DNA of 64,000 nucleotides from Streptomyces hoynatensis (GCF_003626535.1 NZ_RBAL01000004.1:1-64000); one strand, 5' to 3'; positions 1 to 8,646 are shown, counted from the first letter of the stretch. Made by a program: numbers and translations. Notes: generated from the sequence alone by a model not told the origin.

Positions 1-103
1 GTGATGGGGTAAGGCTCCCGGTAGACGACCGGGTTGATAGGCCGGAGATGGAAGCCTTGTGAGGGGTGGAGTTGACCGGTACTAATAGGCCGAGGGCTTG
101 TCC
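1..103 (+). rRNA. rrl: 23S rRNA, 3' end (partial)
   Basis: The window opens inside the conserved 3' part of 23S rRNA. The segment at about 74-90, reading gaccggtactaataggc, and the terminal gagggcttgtcc are characteristic of the end of actinobacterial 23S. The gene runs in from the left, so only about the last 100 nt are present. The 3' boundary is placed by resemblance to other Streptomyces 23S ends and could be off by a few bases. It is followed by a 94-nt spacer and then 5S rRNA. Confidence 0.93.
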
Positions 104-197
104 GCAGATGCTCGCGTCCACTGTGAATTCTTGAAGCTCGTGGAGCTTCTTTTCCAACTGAAGAGTGTGCTTGTTCGCTTGGAGCACTTCTTATAGT
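104..197 (+). other. 23S-5S internal transcribed spacer
   Basis: This is an AT-richer spacer between 23S and 5S, presumably removed by RNase processing of the precursor. It contains the short inverted repeat agctc/gagct near 136-148. No tRNA is visible in it, which fits the usual Streptomyces rrn layout. Confidence 0.7.
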
Positions 198-318
198 GTT
201 CCGGTGGTCATGGCGGAGGGGAAACGCCCGGTTACATTCCGAACCCGGAAGCTAAGCCTTCCAGCGCCGATGGTACTGCACGGGGGACCGTGTGGGAGAG
301 TAGGACACCGCCGGACAA
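198..318 (+). rRNA. rrf: 5S rRNA
   Basis: About 121 nt with the conserved 5S core (aaacgcccggttacattccg, then gaacccggaagctaagcc and cgccgatggtactgc). The ends pair (gttccggtgg with ccgccggac) to form helix I. This is the usual length and position, directly downstream of 23S. Boundaries come from helix pairing and are good to about 2 nt. Confidence 0.95.
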
Positions 319-325
319 TTTTTAT

Positions 326-377
326 GGGACCTCTGGTTCCCCAGCGCACATGCTGGGGAATCGGAGGTCCTTTTTTT
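326..377 (+). terminator. rrn operon intrinsic terminator
   Basis: A long stem (gggacctc at 326-333 pairing with ggaggtcc at 363-370, with an inner ttccccagc/gctggggaa arm) is followed by seven T residues at 371-377. This is a classical Rho-independent terminator with a real U-tract, which is rare elsewhere in this GC-rich window and fits a very highly transcribed rRNA operon. Confidence 0.93.
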
Positions 378-417
378 GTTTTACCGAGTTCGTGGGCAGG
401 GAAGGCAGGAAACGTCG

Positions 418-2763
418 ATGACGGATTCATCGGAGGAACGGCCGGAGCGGGGATCGCGCCGTGAAGAGGATCGGCGCGGCGACGGCCGCGGTGAGCGTCG
501 CGACGATCGCCGAGGCGGGTTCCGCCGGTTCGGCGAGCAGCGGGAGCGGCGAGAGGGGCCGTGGCGGGAGCGTTCCGACGAGCGCCGTGAGGGCGGGCGT
601 CACGGCGGTCCGTTCCGGCGCGAGGACCGTCCGCGGGGCGAGCGCTTCGAGCGCGGCGGATACCGCGGGGGCGAGGGCCGCGGGGACTTCCGCAGGGAGG
701 ACCGCCGGGACGACCGGCCGCGGGACCGCGAGGAACGGCCGCGTGGCGAGTGGCGGCGCGGCGGCGACCGGAGGTTCGGCGAGGGCCCGCGCGGGGACCG
801 GCCGCGGGACGAGCGTCCCTATGGCGAGCGCCGCGAGGACCGGTTCCGCGGCGGCCGGCCGCACGGCGAATGGCGTCGGGAGGACCGTCCGCGCGGGGAT
901 CGGCCCTACGGCGGCCCCCGGCGCGAGGAGCGCGGCCGGGAGGAGCGTGGCCGCGAGGAGCGGCGGCATGGGGAGTGGCGCCGGGAGGAGCGGCCGTACG
1001 GCGAGCGCCGGGAGGACCGGCCGCGGGGCGAGTGGCGCGAGGAGCGTCCGCGGGGCGAGTGGCGGCGGGACGAACGGCCGGGCGGCAGGCGGCCGTTCGG
1101 TGGCGGCCGGCGCGAGGACCGGCCCTACTCCCAGGGCGCGCGCGGCCGGGAGCGCGAGGAGCGTCCGGGCGGCGAGCGGCCGCGGCGCGAGCGCTGGGAT
1201 GAGCGCCCGCGCGGCGAGTGGCGCCGGGACGAACGGCCGAGGCCGGATCGGTCCTCGGGCGAGCGACCCCGCGGAGAGCGCGGGTACGGTGACCGGTCCT
1301 ACGGTGACCGGTCCTACGGGGACCGGTCGTATGGTGACCGTTCCTTTGGGGGGCGTTCTTCCTCCGGGGAGCGGGGGCGTGAGGGCTACCGCGGGCGGGG
1401 CGAGCGGGGTACCGAGGAGCGGCCGCGCCGGGACGGCGGCGGCAGGGACTTCCGCGGGCGCCGCGACGAGCGCGGGGGCCCGCGGGCGGGCTACCGGCGG
1501 GAGGGGGCCGGGCGGCGCCCGGGGCCGTTCCGCGACCGGGACCGGGAGCGCGAGCCCGGCAGGCGGCTGCCCATTCCCGACGAGGTGACGGGCGAGGAGG
1601 TCGACAGGTCGGTGCGGCAGGAACTGATGAGCCTGCCGAAGACCCTGGCCGTCGACGTCGCGCGGAACCTCGTGATGGTGGCCAGGCTGCTCGACGAGGA
1701 CCCCGAACGGGCCTATGCCTACGCGCGGGTGGCGCTGCGGCTGGCCTCCCGGGTCGGCGCGGTGCGCGAGGCGGCCGGCTTCGCCGCCTACGGGGTGGAG
1801 AAGTACGCCGAGGCCCTGACCGAGTTCCGCGCCGCCCGGCGCATGACGGGCTCGGTGCACCTGTGGCCGATCATGGCGGACTGCGAGCGTGGCATCGGGC
1901 GCCCCGAGCGGGCGCTGGCCATGGCCGGGGACCCCGAGGTGCGGCAGCTGGACAAGGCGGGGCAGGTGGAGATGCGGCTGGTCGCGGCCGGGGCCAGGCG
2001 GGACATGGGCCAGCCCGAGGCCGCCGTGGTCACCCTCCAGAGCCCGGAGCTCGCCTCGCACTCCGTGCAGCCGTGGACCGCGCGGCTGCGGTACGCCTAC
2101 GCCGACGCCCTGCTCGCCGTGGGGCGGCGGGACGAGGCGCGGGAGTGGTTCGCGCGGGCCCTCGAAGCGGACCAGGGCGGCGTGACCAACGCCTCGGACC
2201 GGCTCGCGGAGCTGGACGGCGTGGAGTTCGTCGACGCGCTCGACCCGGAGGCCGAGGACGAGTTCGCCGGCGAGTACCCGGAGTCCTCCGCTGAGGAGCG
2301 GGGCGCGGCCCCCGGGGGCCGCTCCCACCTGTCCTCGCAGCCGGAGGGCGGGGAGCGTCCCGGCGAGGGGTACGGCGACGGGCGCGGCGCGTTCGGCGAG
2401 GATGGCGAGGACGGCGAGGACGGCGAGTTCGGGGACGCCGGGCACCCCGGGGAACTCGATGAGTTCGACGAGTTCGACGAACTCGACGAGGTGGGCGAGC
2501 TTGACGAGCTAGGCGACGGGCCCGGGCCTTCGGGGGCGGGGCGTGGGCGGCGCTTCGCCGAGGACGAGGGGCCGGGGAGTTCCCGGGCCGGCGCGGGCCG
2601 CGGACGCGGTCGGGGCGGCGCCAGGGACGAGGCCGACGAGCCGGACGAGGACGGCGGGGACGGCCTGGACGGCGAGGGCGGCGGCGCGTCCGCCGGGAGG
2701 TCCCAGGACGCCGAGGGCGCCGACGGGGGCGAGGGCGGCGCCGGCGGCGAGGGGGGCGCGTAG
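418..2763 (+). CDS. Disordered, charge-bipolar TPR protein (unknown function)
   Basis: 781 residues. Residues 1 to about 380 are low-complexity and very rich in R, G, E, D and P, with recurring RGEWRR, ERPYGERRE and REERGREE motifs and a YGDRS repeat near residues 288-308. About 385-600 is a folded helical region with TPR-like helices (DPERAYAYARVALRLASR; RRDEAREWFARALEAD). About 603-781 is an acidic tail with FDEFDELDE runs. No signal peptide or membrane segment is seen. The start is ATG 418 after a gcaggaaac-type ribosome site; the earlier in-frame ATG at 376 lies in the rrn terminator. It is the first gene after the rRNA operon. RGG-type arms suggest nucleic-acid binding, but that is inference; the biochemical function is unknown. 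Confidence 0.85.
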   Translation: MTDSSEERPERGSRREEDRRGDGRGERRDDRRGGFRRFGEQRERREGPWRERSDERREGGRHGGPFRREDRPRGERFERGGYRGGEGRGDFRREDRRDDRPRDREERPRGEWRRGGDRRFGEGPRGDRPRDERPYGERREDRFRGGRPHGEWRREDRPRGDRPYGGPRREERGREERGREERRHGEWRREERPYGERREDRPRGEWREERPRGEWRRDERPGGRRPFGGGRREDRPYSQGARGREREERPGGERPRRERWDERPRGEWRRDERPRPDRSSGERPRGERGYGDRSYGDRSYGDRSYGDRSFGGRSSSGERGREGYRGRGERGTEERPRRDGGGRDFRGRRDERGGPRAGYRREGAGRRPGPFRDRDREREPGRRLPIPDEVTGEEVDRSVRQELMSLPKTLAVDVARNLVMVARLLDEDPERAYAYARVALRLASRVGAVREAAGFAAYGVEKYAEALTEFRAARRMTGSVHLWPIMADCERGIGRPERALAMAGDPEVRQLDKAGQVEMRLVAAGARRDMGQPEAAVVTLQSPELASHSVQPWTARLRYAYADALLAVGRRDEAREWFARALEADQGGVTNASDRLAELDGVEFVDALDPEAEDEFAGEYPESSAEERGAAPGGRSHLSSQPEGGERPGEGYGDGRGAFGEDGEDGEDGEFGDAGHPGELDEFDEFDELDEVGELDELGDGPGPSGAGRGRRFAEDEGPGSSRAGAGRGRGRGGARDEADEPDEDGGDGLDGEGGGASAGRSQDAEGADGGEGGAGGEGGA
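1282..1350 (+). repeat. In-gene 15-bp tandem repeat (YGDRS)
   Basis: About four copies of a 15-bp unit of the form tacggtgaccggtcc encode GYGDRSYGDRSYGDRS followed by a diverged SFGGRS copy, inside the disordered arm of the upstream TPR gene. The copies differ at synonymous positions, so they are not a very recent expansion. This is a likely length-polymorphic site between strains. Confidence 0.8.
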
Positions 2764-2770
2764 GGCGCGG

Positions 2771-2807
2771 CCGTCCCGTGGGTGGCGGTCGGTCACCCAC
2801 GGGACGG
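2771..2807. terminator. Bidirectional terminator between convergent genes
   Basis: A 14-bp perfect stem (2771-2784 with 2794-2807, core gtcccgtgggtg) and a 9-nt loop lie exactly between the stop of the TPR gene (2763) and the stop of desD (2815). It has no U-tract, as is common in Streptomyces. Confidence 0.75.
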
Positions 2808-2814
2808 GCCGCCG

Positions 2815-4605
2815 TCAGGCGTGCCCTGCCAGCGGGTTGCGCAGGGTGCCGACGAGCTGCAGCGCGGTCGTCGGGTCCTGCAGGTCGACCATCTGGCGGT
2901 TGTCGCGCAGCTGCAGGCGGTTCAGGCAGGATAGGGGGAAGCGTTCGGCGAAGAGGTCGAAGCGCTTGAACTTCTCGGCGAACTGCGGGGCCGCGCGCTG
3001 GTAGTCGGTGACGCAGGCCGCGACCGTGGCCCAGAACGTCTCCTCCGGGAGCAGCCCCTCCTCGGCGAGGTGGGCGTTCAGGAAGCGGAAGAAGCAGTCG
3101 AAGACGTCGGTGAACACCGAAAGCGCCCACATCTCCTCGGGGATGTGGGCGCGGACGCGCTCCACCTCGGGGGGCAGGGGCGCCTCGTCGTTCATGACGA
3201 CGATCTCCTCCGCGATGTCCTTCATGAGGACGCGTCGCGGCACGCCGTTCTCCAGGACGAGGATGACGTTCTCGCCGTGCGGCATGAAGGCCAGGTCGTA
3301 GGCGTACAGGCAGTGCAGCAGCGGGGTGAGGTAGGCGTCGAGGTAGTGGCGGAGCCAGTCGGCCGGGTCGAGGCCGGACTCGGCGATCAGCGCGCCGGCG
3401 AAGGAGCGGCCCTCGCGGTCGCGGTGCAGCAGCGAGGCCATCGTGGCCAGGCGCCGGCCCGGGGCGAGGGCGGGGAGGGGGCTCTCGCGCCACAGGGCGG
3501 CGAGCATCTTCAGGTAGGGGGAGCCCTTGGCGGTGGCGGCCTCGTACTGGCGGTGGTGGTAGCCGATGGCGGCGTGTTCCCTGAGGATGGCGAAGCCGGT
3601 GCCGGAGAGGAAGGCGTCGCCGGCGACGAGGCCGGCCACCCAGTCGTTGATGGCGGGGGTGGCCCGCATGTAGGCGGCGGAGAGCCCGCGCAGGAAGCCC
3701 ATGTTGAGGACGGAGAGCGCGGTCTTGACGTAGTGCTTCTCCGGGTGGCTCGCATTGAAGAAGGTGCGGATGGATTGCTGGGGGCGGTAGGCGTCCTCGC
3801 CCGGGCCGAGGCAGATCAGCCGGCGGCGGGCGAGTTCGCCGGCGAAGGTGACGGAGAGGCGGTTCCACCACTGCCAGGGGTGGACGGGGATGAGGTAGTG
3901 GTCGTCGAGGTCGAGGCCCAGGGCGCGCATCCGGCCGCGGAAGGCGTCCAGGGTCGCCGGGGAGAGCTCGGCCTCGATCAGCTCCTCGTAGGTGAGGTCG
4001 GCGCAGGAGGTGAAGGTGGCCAGTTCGCGGCGGGCGGCCAGCCACAGGAGGCGGACCTCGGGGCCGGCCTCCGGGGCGTAGGCGTGGTACTCGGCGGCGT
4101 CGAAGCCGATCCTGCCGCTGTTGGCCACGAAGCAGGGGTGGCCCTCGGTCATGGCCGCCTCGATGGTCTGGAAGGGGGCGCGGGCCAGTTGCGCGGCGGT
4201 GAGGGCGGGGCGGGAGAGCTTGTAGGCGGCGCCGGCGAGGGTGCTGCTGATCTCCTCCAGGTAGACGGGCAGGACCTCGTCGGACAGGCCGAGGGTGGTG
4301 CGCAGTTCGATGACGAGGTCGAGGGCGTCGAGGGGGAGCGGGGTGCCGTCGGCGGTGCGCTGCCTGGTGATGCCCTCCTCGTCGATCAGCCAGTGGTCGA
4401 GGCTGAGGAGGCGGGCGGGGAAGAGGTAGGTGACGGTGCCGTCGTCGCTGCGGACGGCGTAGCGGCCGTCGGTCCCGGGCTCGGGGCGGAGGAGGCGCTC
4501 GTGCGAGAACTCGGCGAGCGCCTTGCGTATGAGGTGGCGGTTGGCGCGTTCCCACAGCTCGGGGGTGAGGTGGGCGACGGGCTCGTGGGGAGCGGGGGCT
4601 GGCAT
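2815..4605 (-). CDS. desD: Desferrioxamine synthetase DesD (IucA/IucC NIS synthetase)
   Basis: 596 residues, full length for the family. DesD is the ATP-dependent, NRPS-independent siderophore synthetase that oligomerises and cyclises N-hydroxy-N-succinyl-cadaverine into desferrioxamine. It has the signatures LIPVHPWQWWN, QQSIRTFFNASHPEKHYVK, YMPHGEN-type FMPHGENVILVLE and DIAEEI, and ends NRLQLRDNRQMVDL...LRNPLAG, which I recognise as DesD-specific. The start is ATG 4605, with an AGGAG site inside the end of desC; the two genes are 4 bp apart and surely cotranscribed from the iron-boxed promoter upstream of desC. desA and desB are not adjacent, as they are in typical streptomycetes, but about 54 kb away in this window. 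Confidence 0.96.
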   Translation of the reverse strand: MPAPAPHEPVAHLTPELWERANRHLIRKALAEFSHERLLRPEPGTDGRYAVRSDDGTVTYLFPARLLSLDHWLIDEEGITRQRTADGTPLPLDALDLVIELRTTLGLSDEVLPVYLEEISSTLAGAAYKLSRPALTAAQLARAPFQTIEAAMTEGHPCFVANSGRIGFDAAEYHAYAPEAGPEVRLLWLAARRELATFTSCADLTYEELIEAELSPATLDAFRGRMRALGLDLDDHYLIPVHPWQWWNRLSVTFAGELARRRLICLGPGEDAYRPQQSIRTFFNASHPEKHYVKTALSVLNMGFLRGLSAAYMRATPAINDWVAGLVAGDAFLSGTGFAILREHAAIGYHHRQYEAATAKGSPYLKMLAALWRESPLPALAPGRRLATMASLLHRDREGRSFAGALIAESGLDPADWLRHYLDAYLTPLLHCLYAYDLAFMPHGENVILVLENGVPRRVLMKDIAEEIVVMNDEAPLPPEVERVRAHIPEEMWALSVFTDVFDCFFRFLNAHLAEEGLLPEETFWATVAACVTDYQRAAPQFAEKFKRFDLFAERFPLSCLNRLQLRDNRQMVDLQDPTTALQLVGTLRNPLAGHA

Positions 4606-4609
4606 GGCG

Positions 4610-5176
4610 TCACTCCTGGGGGGCGGTGGCCGCGTACTGCTCGCGGGTGCAGAAGCTGAGGCAGGCGTCCTTGCCTGGGAGGGAGACGGTCTTCTCGACG
4701 CGGAAGCCGACGGCGGCGTTGAGGGCGTGCACGGCCGTGTTGCGGACGTCGGGCTCGACGACGACGCGGCGGGTGGCCGGGTCGGAGAACAGCAGGTGCA
4801 TGACGGTGTGCAGGACGGCGCGGGTGAAGCCGTGCCGGGGGGTGTCGGTCGGGGCGACGAGGAAGTGCATGCCGGTGTCGCCCGGCAGGACGGGGTAGGT
4901 GGCGCCGACGGGTTCGCCGGCCGGGTCGTAGCGTTCGGCGAGGAAGGCGGGCTCGCCCTCGTGGAGGCCGAGGAACGCCTCGTGGTCCGGGGCGGCGGCG
5001 ATGGTCTCGTACTCGTGCCTGACCTCCTCCTCGGTGGCGTCGCCCATCAGCCAGAAGGCCGACTTGGGGTGGGTGAGCCAGCGGTGCAGGAGCGGGGTGT
5101 CCGCCGCGGGGTCGACGTGGCGGACGGCGAACTCGCCGAGCGTGGCGTCCCGGCGGGCGAAGAGTACGGCGGGCAT
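4610..5176 (-). CDS. desC: DesC-type acyl-CoA N-acyltransferase (GNAT)
   Basis: 188 residues, a GNAT-fold siderophore acyltransferase. It is expected to acylate N-hydroxycadaverine with succinyl- or acetyl-CoA before DesD assembly. The motifs HRWLTHPKSAFWLMGDA near the N-terminus and VVVEPDVRNTAVHALN, followed by GFRVEKTVSLPGKDA, are typical of IucB/DesC-like enzymes. The longer frame from 5266 is rejected: ATG 5176 has a good AGGGAG site at 5183-5188 and matches the usual DesC length, while the longer frame would run through the iron box. First gene of the desC-desD operon. Confidence 0.93.
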   Translation of the reverse strand: MPAVLFARRDATLGEFAVRHVDPAADTPLLHRWLTHPKSAFWLMGDATEEEVRHEYETIAAAPDHEAFLGLHEGEPAFLAERYDPAGEPVGATYPVLPGDTGMHFLVAPTDTPRHGFTRAVLHTVMHLLFSDPATRRVVVEPDVRNTAVHALNAAVGFRVEKTVSLPGKDACLSFCTREQYAATAPQE

Positions 5177-5251
5177 GCGGCTCCCTGGGGGCGGGTGGGG
5201 AAGGCGGGCGGGGAAGGGGCGGTGAGGGTGGCGAAGGGATCGGACCGTCAG

Positions 5252-5270
5252 TGAGGTTAGCCTCACCTAA
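5252..5270 (-). promoter_or_regulatory. Iron box (DmdR/DtxR-type operator) of desCD
   Basis: The 19-mer tgaggttagcctcacctaa matches the DmdR consensus TTAGGTTAGGCTAACCTAA at 16 of 19 positions. It lies 76 nt upstream of the desC start. On the minus strand it contains TAACCT, a plausible -10 hexamer, so binding of the iron-loaded repressor would block the promoter directly. Confidence 0.9.
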
Positions 5271-5327
5271 GTTGCTCGGGCAACGGTGGCCGGCGCGGCG
5301 CCGCGGCCCCGCGGTCCTGCCGGGCGC

Positions 5328-6572
5328 TCACAGGGGGCGCAGCAGCAGCCCGGTGGCGGGCTTGGGGGTGAAGGAGGTCGACTTCTGCGGCATGGTGACG
5401 CCGCGTTCGGCGAGGGCGCGCACGGTGCGCTCCGGGACGGCGCGCAGCAGGGCGGCGGTGCCGCCGAGGCGTTCCGCCTGGGCGAGGGCGTCGCCCGCGT
5501 CGTGCAGGTAGGCGACCCGGGCGGGTGGCTCGGGGGCGGGCCAGAGGGCGGCCAGGAGGGTCTGGTGCAGGACGGTGGCGTCCAGGGCGCGCCAGGCCGG
5601 CGGCCGGTCGGCGCGGACGGTGCGGGCGAGGAGGGCGGGGTCTGGGCGGTCCAGGAGGTGGAAGGAGCCGTCTCCGGCCAGGACGAGGGCCGGGCCTTCC
5701 GCGGCGTCCAGGGCGCCGAGCGCCTCGGTCGGGTCGGCGGGCAGGCGGCGGGCCCGGAACGCGCCGCCGCGGCAGGCGCGTTCGAGCGCCTCGGGCAGGG
5801 GGAGCCAGGGCAGGACGCGGTGGATGGCCTGCACCCGCAGCGGGTGGCGGGCGGTGTCGACGAGCAGCACGAGGGCGCGGTCCCAGGGGGGCTCGGCGCC
5901 GTGCTCGGCGCGCAGCCGCAGGGAGGTGGCCCAGCGGTGGTGGCCGTCGGCGATGAGGGCGCGGTGGCGGGCCAGGCCGCGGGCGAGGGTGGCCTGCTCG
6001 GCCGGGTCGGCCAGGCGCCACAGCCGGTGGGCGGTGCCGTCCCGGCCGGTCAGGGCGAGCAGCGCGGGGCGGCGCTCGGCCACCTGGTCGGTCAGGGCGC
6101 CGGGGTCGGGGTCCGTGCCGTCCCCGCGGTAGGACAGCAGGAGGGGTTCGAGGTTGGCCGCGGTGGCGCGGGTCAGGGCGGCGCGTTCCGCCACGACCTC
6201 GGGGAGCACGTCCTCGTGCGGCAGGACGACGCCCTCTTCCGGGGCGGTCAGGCGCAGGGCGCCGAGCAGGCCGCGTTGCAGGACCCGGCCGCCGGGGGCG
6301 CGTTGCTCGTAGACGTAGAGGGCGGGGGTCTCGTCGTGGGTCAGGACGCCGGCGGCGCGCCACCGGGCGAGGGTGGCGGCGGCCTCTCCCGGGGAGCGGG
6401 GGAGGATGAGGCGCACGACGTTGTGCGGGTCGGCGGTCTCCAGCGCGCGCTGCTCCTCGGGCCTGACGACGACGTCGTAGGGGGGAGAGGTGACGGCGGC
6501 GAGGCTGCCGACCCGTTCCGGCGCGTACCGCAGGGCGCAGAACGGCGCGAGGTCGAGCCCGTCGGCATGCAT
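5328..6572 (-). CDS. DUF1015 family protein
   Basis: 414 residues, the usual length for DUF1015, a widespread family of unknown biochemical role often called a SerR/HTH-associated or ATP-dependent serine-kinase-like fold. The recognisable block is TSPPYDVV near the N-terminus, then PHNVVRLILPR, the DGHHRWATSLR signature (residues ~205-215), and C-terminal GVTMPQKSTSFTPKPATGLLLRPL, which is characteristic. The start ATG 6572 (MHADGLDLAPF) is chosen because DUF1015 proteins begin just before a LAPF(C/R)ALRY motif; the ribosome site is weak. It is divergent from the HAD gene at 6651. Confidence 0.88.
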   Translation of the reverse strand: MHADGLDLAPFCALRYAPERVGSLAAVTSPPYDVVVRPEEQRALETADPHNVVRLILPRSPGEAAATLARWRAAGVLTHDETPALYVYEQRAPGGRVLQRGLLGALRLTAPEEGVVLPHEDVLPEVVAERAALTRATAANLEPLLLSYRGDGTDPDPGALTDQVAERRPALLALTGRDGTAHRLWRLADPAEQATLARGLARHRALIADGHHRWATSLRLRAEHGAEPPWDRALVLLVDTARHPLRVQAIHRVLPWLPLPEALERACRGGAFRARRLPADPTEALGALDAAEGPALVLAGDGSFHLLDRPDPALLARTVRADRPPAWRALDATVLHQTLLAALWPAPEPPARVAYLHDAGDALAQAERLGGTAALLRAVPERTVRALAERGVTMPQKSTSFTPKPATGLLLRPL

Positions 6573-6650
6573 CCCCGCATCGTATGCCGCCGGAACGCCG
6601 CGGCGGAGGGCGCGAGATGATCGGGGGGCGAGAGGAATGAGACGGCTGAG

Positions 6651-7694
6651 ATGAGTGAGACGGCTGAGAGCGGTGGCAGGGCCACCGGGCCGCGTACCCG
6701 CCCCGAGGGGGCGGCGCGGCCGTTGAGCGAGGCGTACGACACGGCGCTGCTCGACCTGGACGGAGTGGTGTACGCGGGCGGCGAGGCGGTGGCGCACGCG
6801 GTGCCCTCGCTCGCGGCGGCCAGGGCGGGCGGGATGCGGCTCGCCTATGTGACGAACAACGCGGCCCGCACGCCGGAGGCCGTGGCGGCGCACCTGACGC
6901 GGCTCGGCGTGCCCGCCGAGGCCGCGGAGGTGGTGACCTCGGCGCAGGCGGTGGCCCGGCTGATCGCCGAGGGGGTGCCGGCCGGGGCGCGGGTGCTGTG
7001 CGCGGGCGGCGAGGGGCTGCGGGTGGCGCTGCGGGAGCGGGGGCTGGTGCCGGTGGACTCGGCGGACGAGGAGCCGGCGGCCGTGGTGCAGGGCTACGGC
7101 GGCCCGGAGTTGCGCTGGGGGGTGCTGATGGAGGCGGCGCTCGCGGTGAACCGGGGGGTGCCCTGGTACGCGTCGAACCTGGACGCCACGATCCCCGGCG
7201 CGCGGGGGGTGCTGCCGGGGAACGGCGCGGCGGTCGAGGTGGTGCGGATGGCGGCGCGGTACCGGGTGAGCCCGCGGGTGGCGGGCAAGCCGCGGCCGCC
7301 GATGCACCGGGAGAGCATCCTGCGGACGGGGGCGCGGCGGCCGCTGGTGGTGGGGGACCGGCTGGACACGGACATCGAGGGGGCGCACGTGGGGGGCGTG
7401 GACTCGTTGCTCGTGCTGACGGGGGTCACCGACCCGGCCGGGTTGCTGGCCGCGCCGCCCGAGCACCGGCCCACGTATGTGGCGGCCGACCTGCGGGGGC
7501 TGCTGAGCCCGCAGCCGGCCGTGGAGCGGGACGCGCAGGGCGGCTTCCGCTGCGGGGGCTGGCGGGTGACCGGCGCCTCGATCGAGGGGCGGGGGGAGCC
7601 GGTGGACGCCCTGCGGGCGCTGTGCGCGCTTGCCTGGTCGGGGCCGGAGGGGGTGGCGGCGGCGACCGGGCTGCTGGGCAGGGCGGGCTGGTAG
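6651..7694 (+). CDS. HAD-superfamily phosphatase, NagD/p-nitrophenyl phosphatase type
   Basis: 347 residues. HAD motif I is LLDLDGVVYAGG with nucleophile Asp35 and acid/base Asp37. The NagD-type cap follows with VTNNAARTPEAVAAHL (motif II Thr). Then VAGKPRPPMH (motif III Lys) and VGDRLDTDIEGAH (motif IV acidic pair). NagD-type enzymes dephosphorylate sugar phosphates, nucleotides or phosphoglycolate; the substrate here cannot be told. The ATG 6651 follows a GAGAGGA site. It is followed by a GC-rich stem before the convergent SIP gene. Confidence 0.9.
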   Translation: MSETAESGGRATGPRTRPEGAARPLSEAYDTALLDLDGVVYAGGEAVAHAVPSLAAARAGGMRLAYVTNNAARTPEAVAAHLTRLGVPAEAAEVVTSAQAVARLIAEGVPAGARVLCAGGEGLRVALRERGLVPVDSADEEPAAVVQGYGGPELRWGVLMEAALAVNRGVPWYASNLDATIPGARGVLPGNGAAVEVVRMAARYRVSPRVAGKPRPPMHRESILRTGARRPLVVGDRLDTDIEGAHVGGVDSLLVLTGVTDPAGLLAAPPEHRPTYVAADLRGLLSPQPAVERDAQGGFRCGGWRVTGASIEGRGEPVDALRALCALAWSGPEGVAAATGLLGRAGW

Positions 7695-7741
7695 GCGCGG
7701 CGGGGCGCCGGGGCCGCCCGGCCGGCGGGGGCGCCGGGGCG

Positions 7742-7769
7742 CCGGGCCCGCGGTGGCGGGCGGGCCCGG
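7742..7769. terminator. GC-rich hairpin between convergent genes
   Basis: A 9-bp stem (ccgggcccg 7742-7750 with 7761-7769) with a 10-nt loop lies between the HAD gene stop (7694) and the SIP gene stop (7810). The whole gap is an almost pure G/C tract, so several alternative foldings exist. Confidence 0.5.
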
Positions 7770-7809
7770 GTGGGCCGGGGTGGGCCGGGGGCCGGACCCG
7801 GGCGCGGGG

Positions 7810-8646
7810 TCAGGCCGCGGCGGTGATGGCCTCCTGGATGAGGGTGTCCTCGGAGGCGTCGCGGCGCCAGTAGCCGGTGAAGGTGACCCGGCTGCGGGGG
7901 GTGGCGCGGTCGTTGACGAGGTGCCGGCGCAGGGCGCGTACCTGGCCCGACTCGCCCGCCAGCCAGGCGTAGGGGCGGCCCTTCGGCCAGGCGGCGTGGC
8001 GCACGGCGTGGGTGAGGGGGTCGGCCGGGCGCGGCCCGGGGCGGTCGCCGCAGAGCCAGATGATCTCCGCGTCCGCCCGGGTGGGCAGTTCCCTGCGGTC
8101 CGCGGCGTGCGGCACGTCGAGGAAGACCCGGACCGGCAGCCCGGCCGGGAGCCAGCGCAGGATGCCGGAGACGGCGGGCAGCGCCGAGGCGTCGCCGGCC
8201 AGCAGCACCCAGTCGGTGCCGGGCGGGAGCCGGAAGAGGACGCCCGGGTTGTCCTCGGCCACCGGGCCGAGGACCGTGACCGGGTCCCCTGGGGCCGCGG
8301 CCCTGGCCCAGCGGGTGGCGACCCCGGTGTCGCCGTGCACCACGAAGTCGATGTCGACCTCGCCGGCCGCGGGGCGCTGCTCGCGGACCGTGTAGGTGCG
8401 CAGCATGGCCCGCTCCTCGGGGTGCATCCGCTGCCAGGCCGGCCACCAGTCCTCGCCCGCCTCCCTGGGCGCCCGCACCTCGCGGCACCCGGGGCGGGGC
8501 AGGAACAGCTTGACGCGCTGGTCGCGGCCGCCGCTGGCGAACCCGGCGAGCTCGGCGCCGCCCAGCGTGACGCGGACGAAGCTCGGGCTGATGCGGGCGG
8601 CACGGGTCACGCGCAGGTCGAAGAAGCCGAACGAGGCGCGGGACAT
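7810..8646 (-). CDS. Siderophore-interacting protein (ViuB/SIP-type ferric-siderophore reductase)
   Basis: 278 residues with an FAD-binding SIP domain (RVTLGGAELAGFASGG; RTYTVREQRPAAGEVDIDFVVHGD, where RxYTxR contacts FAD) and a C-terminal NAD(P)H-binding SIP domain (WVLLAGDASALPAVSGIL; WLCGD). It releases iron from imported ferric siderophores in the cytosol. ATG 8646 is preferred over GTG 8652 because the GGAAGG site sits 8 nt before it but only 2 nt before the GTG. It lies downstream of the siderophore-binding lipoprotein on the same strand, 136 bp away, and has no iron box of its own, so cotranscription is likely. Confidence 0.93.
   Translation of the reverse strand: MSRASFGFFDLRVTRAARISPSFVRVTLGGAELAGFASGGRDQRVKLFLPRPGCREVRAPREAGEDWWPAWQRMHPEERAMLRTYTVREQRPAAGEVDIDFVVHGDTGVATRWARAAAPGDPVTVLGPVAEDNPGVLFRLPPGTDWVLLAGDASALPAVSGILRWLPAGLPVRVFLDVPHAADRRELPTRADAEIIWLCGDRPGPRPADPLTHAVRHAAWPKGRPYAWLAGESGQVRALRRHLVNDRATPRSRVTFTGYWRRDASEDTLIQEAITAAA

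Noticed and set aside
427..2445. A 672-codon minus-strand frame opposite the TPR gene
   Set aside because: Pro/Ala/Leu-rich translation of the reverse of the RGE repeats. No ribosome site and no homology pattern.
5328..8603. A 1091-codon frame joining the DUF1015 gene with upstream sequence
   Set aside because: The upstream part is antisense to the HAD and SIP genes. The DUF1015 start at 6572 is supported by the family N-terminus.
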